NCBI GenBank assembly: GCA_902780235.1
Contig: CACZEL010000002.1
Location: 88,069 to 152,068, forward strand
Length of the DNA stretch: 64,000 nt
Direction: 5' to 3'
Source: an uncultured Bacteroidales bacterium
GTDB lineage: Bacteria > Bacteroidota > Bacteroidia > Bacteroidales > Paludibacteraceae
Position 1 is the stretch's first letter. Every line of letters begins with the position of its first letter. The notes under the pieces were generated by a model. It saw only the letters and a list, made by a program, of their open reading frames with translations, had not been told where the DNA came from and made no database searches. Position numbers and translations under genes: made by a program. This document shows positions 52,701 through 60,796 of this stretch, one piece after another.

Positions 52701-53263
52701 TCTCTGCATTGGATTATTCGACGATCATTGAGTTGACCATGTATCGTAACTGTGCAGCATCAGTCGGATATGGTAACCGTTATTCGTTGTATGCCATGAA
52801 CGGCGCTAATTTCGAGTCCATTCCGGAGACCAAGGGTGTTACTACCAGCATGGATAAATCGAATTTTGCCGGTGACGTATATGTAGATCAGGATGTAGTA
52901 GCGGGAACGAATTATGCAGCACTCGCTTCTCTGCTGGCTGAGTCCAATGCGGGCGCGAATGTAGCCAACCCGATTTCTGAGAAATTGGCTTTGACGGACA
53001 AGTATGTAGAGGATGCAAGTTTCTTGAGAATGAATACCTTAACGGTAGGTTACAGCCTTCCGGAGAAGCATCTGAAGAAAGCGCACATCCAGAAATTACG
53101 TGTGTACTTCACTGCTTCCAACCTGTTCTGTATCACCAAGTATTCCGGTCTGGATCCGGAGGTGGATACGCGTTCGAAATTCAACCCGTTGGCAACGAAT
53201 GTAGATTTCTCGGCATTCCCGAAGAGTCGTGCATTTAACTTTGGTTTGAACCTTTCGTTCTAA
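49799..53263 (+). CDS. susC: SusC/RagA TonB-dependent outer-membrane receptor
   Basis: 1154 residues. Signal peptide (about 1-24), a carboxypeptidase-like beta-domain (TGTVKDPTGETIISASVVVKG), TonB-box region EVVVTGYGTTKKRD, plug (ALQGKLAGVTV, YIVDGFPVSS, DVLKDAAATAIYGAQGANG) and a 22-strand barrel ending RAFNFGLNLSF. Imports oligosaccharides together with the SusD lipoprotein; pectin fragments are the likely ligand from the linked PL1 and GH28. I start at ATG 49799, since the upstream part of the longer frame lacks a signal peptide. Confidence 0.94.
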   Translation: MKLNLRVFRTMMLSALLLVGIAAEARVVTGTVKDPTGETIISASVVVKGTTIGTVTDFDGNYTIDVPDDAKVLIFSYIGMKTQELNITGDVMNVVLSENSEVLEEVVVTGYGTTKKRDLVTAVASVSADQLKDVPVASASEALQGKLAGVTVTTPEGDPDADIKIRVRAGTSLTQSNDPLYIVDGFPVSSISDIAPGDIASMDVLKDAAATAIYGAQGANGVIIITTKDVASSEDDKMQIHVDYTGYAGWKTMAKRYEMMNVRDYVLMQYEAARTLKGADGADGAFYEYFDPVYSQTKLAADKQSMQAILDYWDDGTHYRNWQEETFGFTGINSNHNISVSGGNKLATFNLTYGRIDDKGIMYGSNYSRNNVSFKGKFKPLKGLTIGVTARYSNTNVLGSGMNTANDGGGTTTESRVRNAIAYSPVTLFKQSASADPDHEAFGSLYDPITTIDHNYKKKTDNKFFMDGYVQYKFLKDFTLKADVGYESRDVAKDNFFGSTTYFSGPNGVAQGVKQASDGQPIGANKGNAVATDYKTSRFRNVNTFEYAHKWLDAHNFSVLVGEEMNIYKGEIRTNSSYGFDKTMTGPEVFTHLGLAAAASTTNVIDPTDNMLSFFARANYDYKGRYYITATFRADGSSRFSKQNRWGYFPSVAAAWRIVDEPWMEPAQNVMSNLKLRLSYGSVGNNQVDLGYLRSQYYAIPADKSNHSTSYWTNIIADGTDGSSTKEIIAANPNLKWETTITRDLGLDFGFFNERLSGTLDLYWNNTKDLILKYKLSTGGYSYQYRNIGSTQNMGVEFSLTGVILDKRTKDLSYYLSVSANIAHNRNKIIDLGGMDNYPVWSGCIKTNYDNSDYEYNLYVGDPVGNIYGYKTDGWYTPEDFDLYNATTKTWMKLNPTTGKYETITTKLGTARPGMTKLASEERTILGNTQPVVNGGFGLNFNIGGDNWGKFDVATQFTYSVGNKVLNLSALDYSTIIELTMYRNCAASVGYGNRYSLYAMNGANFESIPETKGVTTSMDKSNFAGDVYVDQDVVAGTNYAALASLLAESNAGANVANPISEKLALTDKYVEDASFLRMNTLTVGYSLPEKHLKKAHIQKLRVYFTASNLFCITKYSGLDPEVDTRSKFNPLATNVDFSAFPKSRAFNFGLNLSF

Positions 53264-53301
53264 AAAGTCGATTTATTAACGAATAATAACACAATGATAA
53301 T

Positions 53302-55248
53302 ATGAAAACGAATAAATTGATATGGGGAATTCTCGTTGCTGTTCTGGCAACTTCCTGTAATTTCTTGGAATCGGAATCTCCCTCGGCAATGGATGTGAAA
53401 TCCGTTTTCCAGAATCCATCGTTAACGGGTCAGGCTATAGCCGGCGTATATGATGTGTTCGGCGGAGATAGAGGTTATCGTAACCGTTTGGCTTGCAGTT
53501 ATGCAGGTATGAACACGGATGTAGAGCGCGGTTATAAAGGCCAAGGAAAAGGTGCATGGAATATCTATACGATCACTCCGGTATGTAGCGACCTGACCAA
53601 TGCGGAAGGTAAAGATGCATGGGGTCATTTCAATGTAGGTATTGAGCGCTGCAACAAGATCATTGAGGGCTTGGAGGCTTATGCTGATTTGAAGGATGAG
53701 CAGATGTCCTATTATTTAGGTGAGGCTTATTTCTTGCGTTCTTTCATGTACATGGAGATGGTGAAACTGTGGGGTGATGTACCGGCTCGTTTTGAATCGC
53801 TGGAGAAGAATCCGGAGGGTGCAACAACTCCTAAAACGGATCGTAATGTGATTTACGAGCAGCTCCGTGCGGATCTTAAGAAAGCGGCTGAGTTGTTACC
53901 GTGGTCGAAAGATTGTCCGGGTACTGCAGTGAATAAATCCGATCGTCCGTCGAAGGCGGCTGCTTATGCCTTGCTGATGCGTAACGATATGCTCTATGCC
54001 GGTAAATCCATTCGTCCGGCTACCTACAAGGAAGGTCCTGTTGAGAATGTAGATGCCGCTATGCGTAAGGCTTTGTATGAAGAAGTACTGTGGGCATTCG
54101 CTGAGATCCAGAACGGATCGGGAGAAGACAATAAACTGCTCCAAGACAAGGGTGGTGTTTCCGGTTACGAGCGCGTATTCCGCAATGTATGCGAAGACGT
54201 GAATGATTATTACAACACGGAGATGATCTGGGAGATCCCGTTCAATATCAACTCGCGCGGTCAGGTGCTCCAATACAACTGCCCGAAGAGTTCGGATGCA
54301 TTGAAGGGACTGAAAAACAATACTTCCGGTTCCACCAACTCGGCGGTAATGATCGTTCCTACCTTGTACTACGATTTTGCAGAAGGCGATGTACGTCGTG
54401 ATGTTACCATGGCTCCGTTCCAATGGATATATGATTCGGGAACCAAGTTCAACAAGGATGCGGACAAAGTACAAGCTGCTTTCCCGTCGGTTGATGTGTC
54501 TAAGAAAGAGAAATTCCTGTATCAGAAGATGCAGAATATTGCTGAGTTCTATGGCGCTAAATATCGTGTAGAATGGATGGCTCGCGAACGTCAGGGTAAT
54601 GATGACGGTGTCAATTTCCCGATTATTCGTTATGCTGATGTTCTGCTGATGGCGGCTGAGGCTACGCTGGGCGGTATGACAGGTGATGTACCCGCTAATA
54701 TGTATGGCGTCAATGGTCAGGCTTGTTATGACCGCGTTCGTCAGCGCGCTAAAGTGGCAACCCGCGATTTGACAATGGAGAATATTCAGGAAGAGCGTAA
54801 GTTCGAGTTTACCGGTGAGTATATCCGCAAATATGACTTGATGCGTTGGGGTATTTTACAACCGACATTGGTAGAAGCCCATAAGCGTTTGGACAACATG
54901 AATCAACATATGGGCGAGTTCGCCGGTATGAACGATACGATTTACTATAAGTATAAACGCGCAGACGAGTTCGCTTATGCAGATGGTATCAAAGGATTTG
55001 TGCTCGATTCGATCTATGGATTGAAGAAAGGTGAGAAAGGCAAACCCGAGACTTATGATGCCTCTACCGGTTGGACCTCGAAATGTGTCTATGCGGATGA
55101 AGATGGTCGTTTCTTGTCCTCTTCATCGTATATGCTTTTCGATCGTGAACATCCGGAGTACCTGAATTCCCGTCAGTTGTGGCCGATCTTCAATGTGAAC
55201 TTAGGCGCACCGAATCTGTGGAATGATTATGACTACGCAAACATGTAG
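53302..55248 (+). CDS. susD: SusD/RagB-family outer-membrane lipoprotein
   Basis: 648 residues. Lipobox in LATSCNFLE (Cys about 19). Tetratricopeptide-type core (YLGEAYFLRSFMYMEMVKLWGDVP, EERKFEFTGEYIRKYDLMRW) typical of SusD. Forms the lid over SusC and binds the glycan on the cell surface. Downstream PL1 gene starts 3 bp after the stop, so the three genes form one unit. Confidence 0.94.
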   Translation: MKTNKLIWGILVAVLATSCNFLESESPSAMDVKSVFQNPSLTGQAIAGVYDVFGGDRGYRNRLACSYAGMNTDVERGYKGQGKGAWNIYTITPVCSDLTNAEGKDAWGHFNVGIERCNKIIEGLEAYADLKDEQMSYYLGEAYFLRSFMYMEMVKLWGDVPARFESLEKNPEGATTPKTDRNVIYEQLRADLKKAAELLPWSKDCPGTAVNKSDRPSKAAAYALLMRNDMLYAGKSIRPATYKEGPVENVDAAMRKALYEEVLWAFAEIQNGSGEDNKLLQDKGGVSGYERVFRNVCEDVNDYYNTEMIWEIPFNINSRGQVLQYNCPKSSDALKGLKNNTSGSTNSAVMIVPTLYYDFAEGDVRRDVTMAPFQWIYDSGTKFNKDADKVQAAFPSVDVSKKEKFLYQKMQNIAEFYGAKYRVEWMARERQGNDDGVNFPIIRYADVLLMAAEATLGGMTGDVPANMYGVNGQACYDRVRQRAKVATRDLTMENIQEERKFEFTGEYIRKYDLMRWGILQPTLVEAHKRLDNMNQHMGEFAGMNDTIYYKYKRADEFAYADGIKGFVLDSIYGLKKGEKGKPETYDASTGWTSKCVYADEDGRFLSSSSYMLFDREHPEYLNSRQLWPIFNVNLGAPNLWNDYDYANM

Positions 55249-55251
55249 TCT

Positions 55252-56700
55252 ATGAATGATATGAAACGTATATTCCTGTTGTTGGCAGTGATGTGGATGG
55301 TGCTCTCGTGTAAAGGGACACAGGAGCAACCATCTACACCTGTGATAGATAAAGAGAAGTTAGTCAAAGCCTGCCAGAACATGACAGGCGGAGGCGCAAC
55401 GGCTACCGGAGGTAGAAGCGGATCGGTCTATACGGTGACAACTTTGTCCGACGAGATTAGTCCGGAATCCGGACTACCGCCTGCTGGTTCCCTTCGACAT
55501 GCCGTGAAACAATCGGGAGTACGTTTGATCATCTTCCAAGTAGCAGGTACGATTCATTTGACGAGCCCGCTGACGATTCGTGAACCGAATATCACGATAG
55601 CCGGTCAATCGGCTCCCGGAGATGGTATCTGCGTGGCAGATTATCCGATCGTGGTATCTACCAATAATGTGATTATTCAGTTCATCCGTTGCCGTTTGGG
55701 GAATGCCTCTCTGGAAAAAGATCCGAATACGGATTATGATGCTGTTTCGGTGAATAACGGCAAGAATATAGTCTTGGATCATCTTAGTTGTTCGTGGTCG
55801 GTAGATGAGTGTGTCAGTTGTTACGGCAATGAGAATTTCACCATGCAGTATTGTTTCGTCACGGAAGCTTTGCGTGATGCAGGGCATGTGAAAGGTGCGC
55901 ATGGTTACGGCGGTATATGGGGCGGTAAGAATGCATCCTTCCACCATAATCTGTTGGCGCACCATGATAGCCGTAATCCGCGTTTCGACCATGATTATGT
56001 GGATACCAAGTATGCCGGTCCGATTGATTATGTGAACAACGTGGTGTATAACTGGGGCGGTAACTCTACTTATGGCGGTGAAGGAACGACTAAAGGAGCC
56101 GGTGGACGCCATATCAACATGGTTAATAACTACTATAAGTATGGTCCTTCCACCGGTTATAAGAATCGTTTGGTCGATCCTACGGTAGCCTGCAAAGATA
56201 ATTGTGCGAAATCCCCTGGTGGTACGGTTCAACCCGGTAAGTTCTTCCTGGATGGCAACTATATGTATGGGGATGAGAACGTGACGGCAGATAACTGGAA
56301 GGGCTCTACGCAAGCGAAGAGCAAAGCCGGAACGGATACGCGCTGGACCGAAGGGATGACGCTATTGGCAAATGAGCAGACGGCCGAAGAGGCCTTTGAG
56401 ACCGTTTTGACGAAAGCCGGATGTTCGCTTCATCGAGACGCCGTAGATACGCGTATCGTTAACGACGTGCGTAATGGAACCGGACGTCTCATTGATAAAC
56501 CCGCTGATGTGGGAGGATACCCCGAATTGGATCCGGGTACGCTTCCACAAGATTCGGATGGCGATGGTATACCGGATGAATGGGAGAGCAAGTACGGCAT
56601 GGATCCTAAAAAGTATACCGACTCGTACCAATCCACATTGGTTACAGGATATACCAATTTAGAGGTTTATCTGAATGAAATAGTTGCTCATTTGTACTAA
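55252..56700 (+). CDS. Pectate lyase, PL1 family, lipoprotein
   Basis: 482 residues. Lipobox in MVLSCKGTQ (Cys about 23). Right-handed beta-helix with VDECVSCYGNENFTMQYCFV, HHNLLAHHDSRNPRFDHD and AGGRHINMVNNYYK, which match PL1 pectate lyases (Ca2+-dependent beta-elimination of polygalacturonate). Near the C terminus a thrombospondin-3-like Ca2+ motif DSDGDGIPDEWE occurs. ATG 55261 (three codons in) is an alternative start. It would cut homogalacturonan at the cell surface for SusCD. Confidence 0.9.
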   Translation: MNDMKRIFLLLAVMWMVLSCKGTQEQPSTPVIDKEKLVKACQNMTGGGATATGGRSGSVYTVTTLSDEISPESGLPPAGSLRHAVKQSGVRLIIFQVAGTIHLTSPLTIREPNITIAGQSAPGDGICVADYPIVVSTNNVIIQFIRCRLGNASLEKDPNTDYDAVSVNNGKNIVLDHLSCSWSVDECVSCYGNENFTMQYCFVTEALRDAGHVKGAHGYGGIWGGKNASFHHNLLAHHDSRNPRFDHDYVDTKYAGPIDYVNNVVYNWGGNSTYGGEGTTKGAGGRHINMVNNYYKYGPSTGYKNRLVDPTVACKDNCAKSPGGTVQPGKFFLDGNYMYGDENVTADNWKGSTQAKSKAGTDTRWTEGMTLLANEQTAEEAFETVLTKAGCSLHRDAVDTRIVNDVRNGTGRLIDKPADVGGYPELDPGTLPQDSDGDGIPDEWESKYGMDPKKYTDSYQSTLVTGYTNLEVYLNEIVAHLY

Positions 56701-56735
56701 AAAGCAAAAAATCTACATTTTTTGACAAAATATAC

Positions 56736-56766
56736 TTGTGTATGTCGGAAAATTGTAGTACTTTTG
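56736..56766 (+). promoter_or_regulatory. Promoter of the 56.8 kb secreted protein
   Basis: TTG (56736), 20 bp, TACTTTTG (56759-56766); the -33 side reads TTGTGTATGTCGGAAA. Confidence 0.75.
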
Positions 56767-56829
56767 CAGCGTGTTTGTAAAATAGACTTTACAATAAACA
56801 ACAATATTAACAATTAAAACTCAACAATT

Positions 56830-57513
56830 ATGAAGAAATTTTTCCTCTTCGCAGCTGCAGCTGTTGCAGCAATGACCGTCAATGCAAAGGTTGTCAACTT
56901 TGCAGGTATCGTTGACAAGGAGTCAGAAGATGGTGCTAAATCCAGCGTTGCTACTGCTTGTACTTTGACTAACATCACACTTGGTGCAGAGCAGAATACT
57001 GGTAAGACCGCTTGGTGCGCAGTAATCAATCAGACCAGTGGTACTGAAGCATGGGATGTAACCAAATTGGTTCTTAAAACTGACAATCAAGTTTATATCA
57101 CCTTCAAAGATGCTCAAGACAACAAGAAGGCTGCTAAATTCTGGGCTGAATATATCCAACCGAACGGTGGTGGTCTGTGCTTGGTTATTACAGGTGTAAA
57201 GAGCGGTGATAAGGTAACCGTTAATTTGAAAGATGCCCTTTCTGCAGAGCCTGTTGTCGAGGGTGCTACCGGTACTTTTGATGGTGCAACAGCAGTTGAG
57301 CTGACCGCTTCTGCAAATGAGATCCGTATCTATTCGAAAGATGCTGGTGGAGATCAAGTAAAATGGAAACTTGTCTCTGTTGAGGTTCCTGATGGTGGCC
57401 AAGGTATCAATAATACCAACGCTGCTGTTAAGGTTGAGAAGTTCTACCGTGACGGTCAACTCATCATCCGCAAGAATGGTGTAGAGTACAACGCTCTTGG
57501 CGCACGTCTCTAA
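56830..57513 (+). CDS. Small secreted protein with short sorting-like tail
   Basis: 227 residues. Signal peptide (about 1-20, ending VNAK). The middle is beta-rich without Cys clusters or recognised domains (GIVDKESEDGAKSS, then WAEYIQPNGGGLC, LTASANEIRIYSKDAGG). The C-terminal tail FYRDGQLIIRKNGVEYNALG resembles the opening strand of a type IX secretion sorting domain and the tail of the protein at 18.9 kb. It has its own promoter and terminator, separate from the pectate-lyase operon. Carbohydrate binding in pectin use is possible from its location only. Confidence 0.65.
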   Translation: MKKFFLFAAAAVAAMTVNAKVVNFAGIVDKESEDGAKSSVATACTLTNITLGAEQNTGKTAWCAVINQTSGTEAWDVTKLVLKTDNQVYITFKDAQDNKKAAKFWAEYIQPNGGGLCLVITGVKSGDKVTVNLKDALSAEPVVEGATGTFDGATAVELTASANEIRIYSKDAGGDQVKWKLVSVEVPDGGQGINNTNAAVKVEKFYRDGQLIIRKNGVEYNALGARL

Positions 57514-57530
57514 TCCCTAACGGACATTTT

Positions 57531-57559
57531 AAAAGGCTCGCAACTGCGAGCCTTTTTTG
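57531..57559 (+). terminator. Rho-independent terminator of the 56.8 kb gene
   Basis: GGCTCGCA-act-TGCGAGCC type stem (arms GGCTCGCA / GCGAGCC) followed by T6. Its stem sequence is the same as the terminator of the convergent GH28 gene. Confidence 0.88.
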
Positions 57560-57586
57560 TTCCCTTTTAGCTATCAACAGCTAGTT

Positions 57587-57630
57587 ATTACTTAGATATT
57601 ACTTGGTTATTGCTTAGTTGTTACCCTTAT
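57587..57630. repeat. 11-bp tandem array, 4 units (ATTACTTAGNT)
   Basis: Four 11-mers in the gap between the two convergent terminators, so it is outside both transcription units. Confidence 0.8.
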
Positions 57631-57687
57631 TGTTACCTATCCGAAACATCGTTCGTTGGGTTGAATGGTATTCGACAATAACATTCA

Positions 57688-57715
57688 TCAAAAAGGCTCG
57701 CATCGCGAGCCTTTA
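57688..57715 (-). terminator. Rho-independent terminator of GH28 gene
   Basis: Minus-strand stem AGGCTCGC / GCGAGCCT around a short loop, followed by TTTTTGATG. Near-identical stem to the terminator 150 bp to the left. Confidence 0.85.
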
Positions 57716-57735
57716 TTGTTGCTATGTATTTGCCT

Positions 57736-59229
57736 TTACTCCAGCGGACTTCCATTCCAAAGGAGGTTCTTGCTATGCTTGATCTCGTTCTCTTTCTGCG
57801 GGGTAATGATGCAGTTCTGGAAGGTGATCTTCTCCGCATAGTCAATATTCATTCCTTCGCGGACGCCATAGAAGCTAACGCCGTCGAAGAGGATGTTGTG
57901 TACCGGAAGACCTTTGAGACCCGTGAGGTCAAGGGCTTTGCGGGCATTGACGCAAGTGATGTTACGGAAGGTGAAATTGCTCCATTCGGGATAGAACTTG
58001 GTCTTGTCATCCGTGTCAGTGGCACCGCGACCTCCGGCCGAACGATCGGCATAACCCGATTGGAAGAGCACGGCAGCTTCGCGGATGTCTTTCATCGTGA
58101 TGTTATAGCAGTAGATATCTTCGCACCAACCGCCACGACCGGGAGCGGACTTGAAACGGCAACCGATATCCGTACCATCGAACATGCAATCTTTAACGAT
58201 CAGACGCTGCATGCCGCCGCAGAACTCGGAACCAATGACGAAACCACCGTGGGCGCGGTAAACGGTGTCGTTCGTAATGAGGAAGTCGCGTTGCGGACCG
58301 GCTGCTACACCTTTGTCGCCTACACCGCCTTTCATACAGATTCCGTCGTCACCGGCGCTCACATGACATCCGGCAATGAGGGCTACTTGTACGTTACCCG
58401 GGTCCATAGCATCGCCGTTCTGCGCCCACCACGGGCAATCGATGGTGACATTCTCAATGATGAGGTTTTGGATACGCGTGGGCACGAGGTGGAACTTAGG
58501 ACTATTGCGAAGGGTGACACCTTCTACCACGACGTTCTTCGAGTCGGTGATATTGACGAGGTGCGGACGCATTTTCTCTTGTGCCTCCGGAGTAGCAGCG
58601 ATATTGGGGATGCCGAGTTCCGGGTTGAGGTTAAACGGATACCAGAGGCTATAGGTTTTGTCATCGGGTTTGAGCGTACCGCCTAAGGCCAATGCTTCGT
58701 CCCAGAACTCACCGGCGCCGCCTTTCTTAAGTTTCTTCTCTTTGATCGGACGCCAGATGAAGCCTTGTCCGTCAATGACACCTTTACCGGTGATACCGAT
58801 ATTCTCACATTTGGACGCGCGGATAAGCGCATAGCATTTTTTGCTACCATCACGCAGGCTGTCGCCTTTCTGTACGTACAACTCTTTATTCTCGCTGAAG
58901 AGCAGCGTTGCGCCTTTGAGGAGGTGCAAATCGATGTTACTGCGTAACTGGATCGGACCTGTTTTCCAAACCCCTTTCGGTACGATCACATGTCCGCCGC
59001 CCTGCTTGCTGAGTTCTTTGATGGCTTTGTTGATGGCCTCGCCGCAATCGGTCTGACCGTCAGGTACAGCGCCATATTGGGCGATATTCACCGATGTAGC
59101 CGGGAACTTGACCTCCTGTACATGCTCGATCTCAATCGGCAGGTTGGTGTAATAATGGTCGTACTTGCTTTGTGCGCTTACCATCAGCGCCGCGCCCAAA
59201 AAGAGGGCGGAGAGAAGGACTCTTTTCAT
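57736..59229 (-). CDS. Polygalacturonase, GH28 family
   Basis: 497 residues. Signal peptide (about 1-19, ending VSAQ). Right-handed beta-helix with the GH28 active-site motifs NGDAMDPGN, AGDDGICMKGG, AHGGFVIGSE and RFKSAPGRGG. Hydrolyses alpha-1,4-galacturonide bonds; probably periplasmic, acting on oligomers brought in by SusCD. It is on the strand opposite to the SusCD-PL1 operon and has its own terminator. Confidence 0.94.
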   Translation of the reverse strand: MKRVLLSALFLGAALMVSAQSKYDHYYTNLPIEIEHVQEVKFPATSVNIAQYGAVPDGQTDCGEAINKAIKELSKQGGGHVIVPKGVWKTGPIQLRSNIDLHLLKGATLLFSENKELYVQKGDSLRDGSKKCYALIRASKCENIGITGKGVIDGQGFIWRPIKEKKLKKGGAGEFWDEALALGGTLKPDDKTYSLWYPFNLNPELGIPNIAATPEAQEKMRPHLVNITDSKNVVVEGVTLRNSPKFHLVPTRIQNLIIENVTIDCPWWAQNGDAMDPGNVQVALIAGCHVSAGDDGICMKGGVGDKGVAAGPQRDFLITNDTVYRAHGGFVIGSEFCGGMQRLIVKDCMFDGTDIGCRFKSAPGRGGWCEDIYCYNITMKDIREAAVLFQSGYADRSAGGRGATDTDDKTKFYPEWSNFTFRNITCVNARKALDLTGLKGLPVHNILFDGVSFYGVREGMNIDYAEKITFQNCIITPQKENEIKHSKNLLWNGSPLE

Positions 59230-59244
59230 GATAATATAATTATG

Positions 59245-59265
59245 AATTCTTAATTCTTAATTTTT
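59245..59265. repeat. 7-bp tandem array, 3 units (AATTCTT)
   Basis: AATTCTT, AATTCTT, AATTTTT in the 44-bp gap between the GH28 gene start and the FAD-protein stop. Confidence 0.78.
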
Positions 59266-59273
59266 AATTACAA

Positions 59274-60770
59274 CTACCGTGCCAACTCGGCTATTTTGAG
59301 AGCGGCATTGATGCCATCGAGGGCGGAAGAGGTGATACCGCCGGCGTAACCGGCTCCTTCACCGCAAGGGTAGAGGTTGGGTGTACTGACCGATTGTAGG
59401 GTTTCCGGATCGCGGGGAATACGCACGGCACTGCTGCTTCTACTCTCGACGCCTACGATAACGGCATCGTTGGTGAGGAAGCCCGGATATTTACGGTCAA
59501 AATCCCGAAAACCTTGCTGTAATCGTTTGCCTATATGGGTAGGTAACCATTGGTCCAAACGGCTTGGAATGATGCCTGGCAGATAACTGCAGGCCGGCAG
59601 ATCTTTCGAGGCACGACCTTCGACAAAATCTTTGAGTCGTTGGCCCGGGGCTTGGGCTTGTGGACCGCCGTGCTCAAAAGCCATTCGTTCTAATTCCTCT
59701 TGAAAGGCTAATCCGCGGAGCGGATCATCGCCGGGGATGTCTTCGGGGTTGATCTGAACGACCATGCCGCTGTTGGCATAGGGCGAGTTGCGATGACTTG
59801 CCGACATACCGTTTACAACGCAACTACCTGCTTCACTTCCTGCCGGTACGATATGTCCGCCCGGACACATACAGAACGAATAGACGCCTCGTCCATCGAC
59901 TTGCGTCACCAAACTATACGAGGCGTTGCCGACATATTCCACATTCGTAGAATGATACATGAGTTTGTTAATCAAACTCTGCGGATGTTCTGCCCGAACG
60001 CCCATCGCAAAGCCTTTTGTCTCGAGGGCGACGCCTTCGGCGGCTAACATCCGATAGGTGTCATGGGCTGAGTGTCCTATCGCCAAAATAACAGGAGTTA
60101 AAGTTTCACCTTTTCCCTCCCCTTGTGGGGAGGTTAGGTGGGGTTTTAGGCTCTCAACTTTGGTCTCAAAATGGATCTCGCCGCCGTGCTCGAGGATACA
60201 TTCGCGCATTCGCTTGATGATACCGGGTAACTTATCGCTGCCGATATGGGCATGGGCTTCGTAAAGGACGGTATCGGGTGCACCGAAGTAATGGAAGAGC
60301 TCCATGACGCGCTGCATGTTCCCGCGTTTCTTGGAGCGTGAGAAGAGTTTTCCGTCCGAGAACGTACCGGCGCCGCCTTCTCCGAAGCAGTAGTTGGACT
60401 CGGGATTGAGTCCTTCGTTCCGGTTGAGTAAAGCGATGTCTTTCTTGCGTTCGCTGACTTCCTTGCCGCGCTCGTAGATGATGGGTTTGATGCCATGCTC
60501 GAGGAGTGTGAGGGCTGCGAACAAACCTGCCGGTCCTGCGCCAATAATGATGGCGGAACGGGTGGCGTGATGTACATCTTGGAAGACAGGAGGTTCGTAA
60601 AGCGGGATCGGTGCGTCCTTGGCGATAGGTTTGCCCTGATCGTCGGTAAGTATAGTAAGATGCACGCGCAACTCGCGTTGCCGTGCATCTACTGAACGTT
60701 TCACTACCCGCCATTGTTGCTCAGCGACAAACGCCTCGCGGGGAGAAAGAATATACTGGACGCTATCCAT
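59274..60770 (-). CDS. FAD-dependent dehydrogenase-like protein
   Basis: 498 residues. Dinucleotide motif AIIIGAGPAGLFAALTLLEHG, then SNYCFGEGGAGTFSDGKLF, AIGHSAHDTYRML and VYSFCMCPGGHIVPAGSEAG. These match the large 'uncharacterised FAD-dependent dehydrogenase' family seen in many bacteria, whose substrate is unknown. Residues about 208-222 (HLTSPQGEGKGETL) replace a loop and are encoded by a palindromic element. C-terminal GEGAGYAGGITSSALDGI is the second FAD contact. It is separated from recA by 26 bp on the same strand, so probably cotranscribed. Confidence 0.83.
   Translation of the reverse strand: MDSVQYILSPREAFVAEQQWRVVKRSVDARQRELRVHLTILTDDQGKPIAKDAPIPLYEPPVFQDVHHATRSAIIIGAGPAGLFAALTLLEHGIKPIIYERGKEVSERKKDIALLNRNEGLNPESNYCFGEGGAGTFSDGKLFSRSKKRGNMQRVMELFHYFGAPDTVLYEAHAHIGSDKLPGIIKRMRECILEHGGEIHFETKVESLKPHLTSPQGEGKGETLTPVILAIGHSAHDTYRMLAAEGVALETKGFAMGVRAEHPQSLINKLMYHSTNVEYVGNASYSLVTQVDGRGVYSFCMCPGGHIVPAGSEAGSCVVNGMSASHRNSPYANSGMVVQINPEDIPGDDPLRGLAFQEELERMAFEHGGPQAQAPGQRLKDFVEGRASKDLPACSYLPGIIPSRLDQWLPTHIGKRLQQGFRDFDRKYPGFLTNDAVIVGVESRSSSAVRIPRDPETLQSVSTPNLYPCGEGAGYAGGITSSALDGINAALKIAELAR
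60116..60133. repeat. Palindromic insert CCTCCCC-TTGT-GGGGAGG, coding
   Basis: Perfect seven-base arms inside the FAD-protein gene, with G/C-rich flanks that differ from the local sequence. Read on the coding strand it gives the peptide TSPQGEGK. Confidence 0.75.
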
Positions 60771-60796
60771 GAATATCCGGGTGTCGAGCCTCTCGA

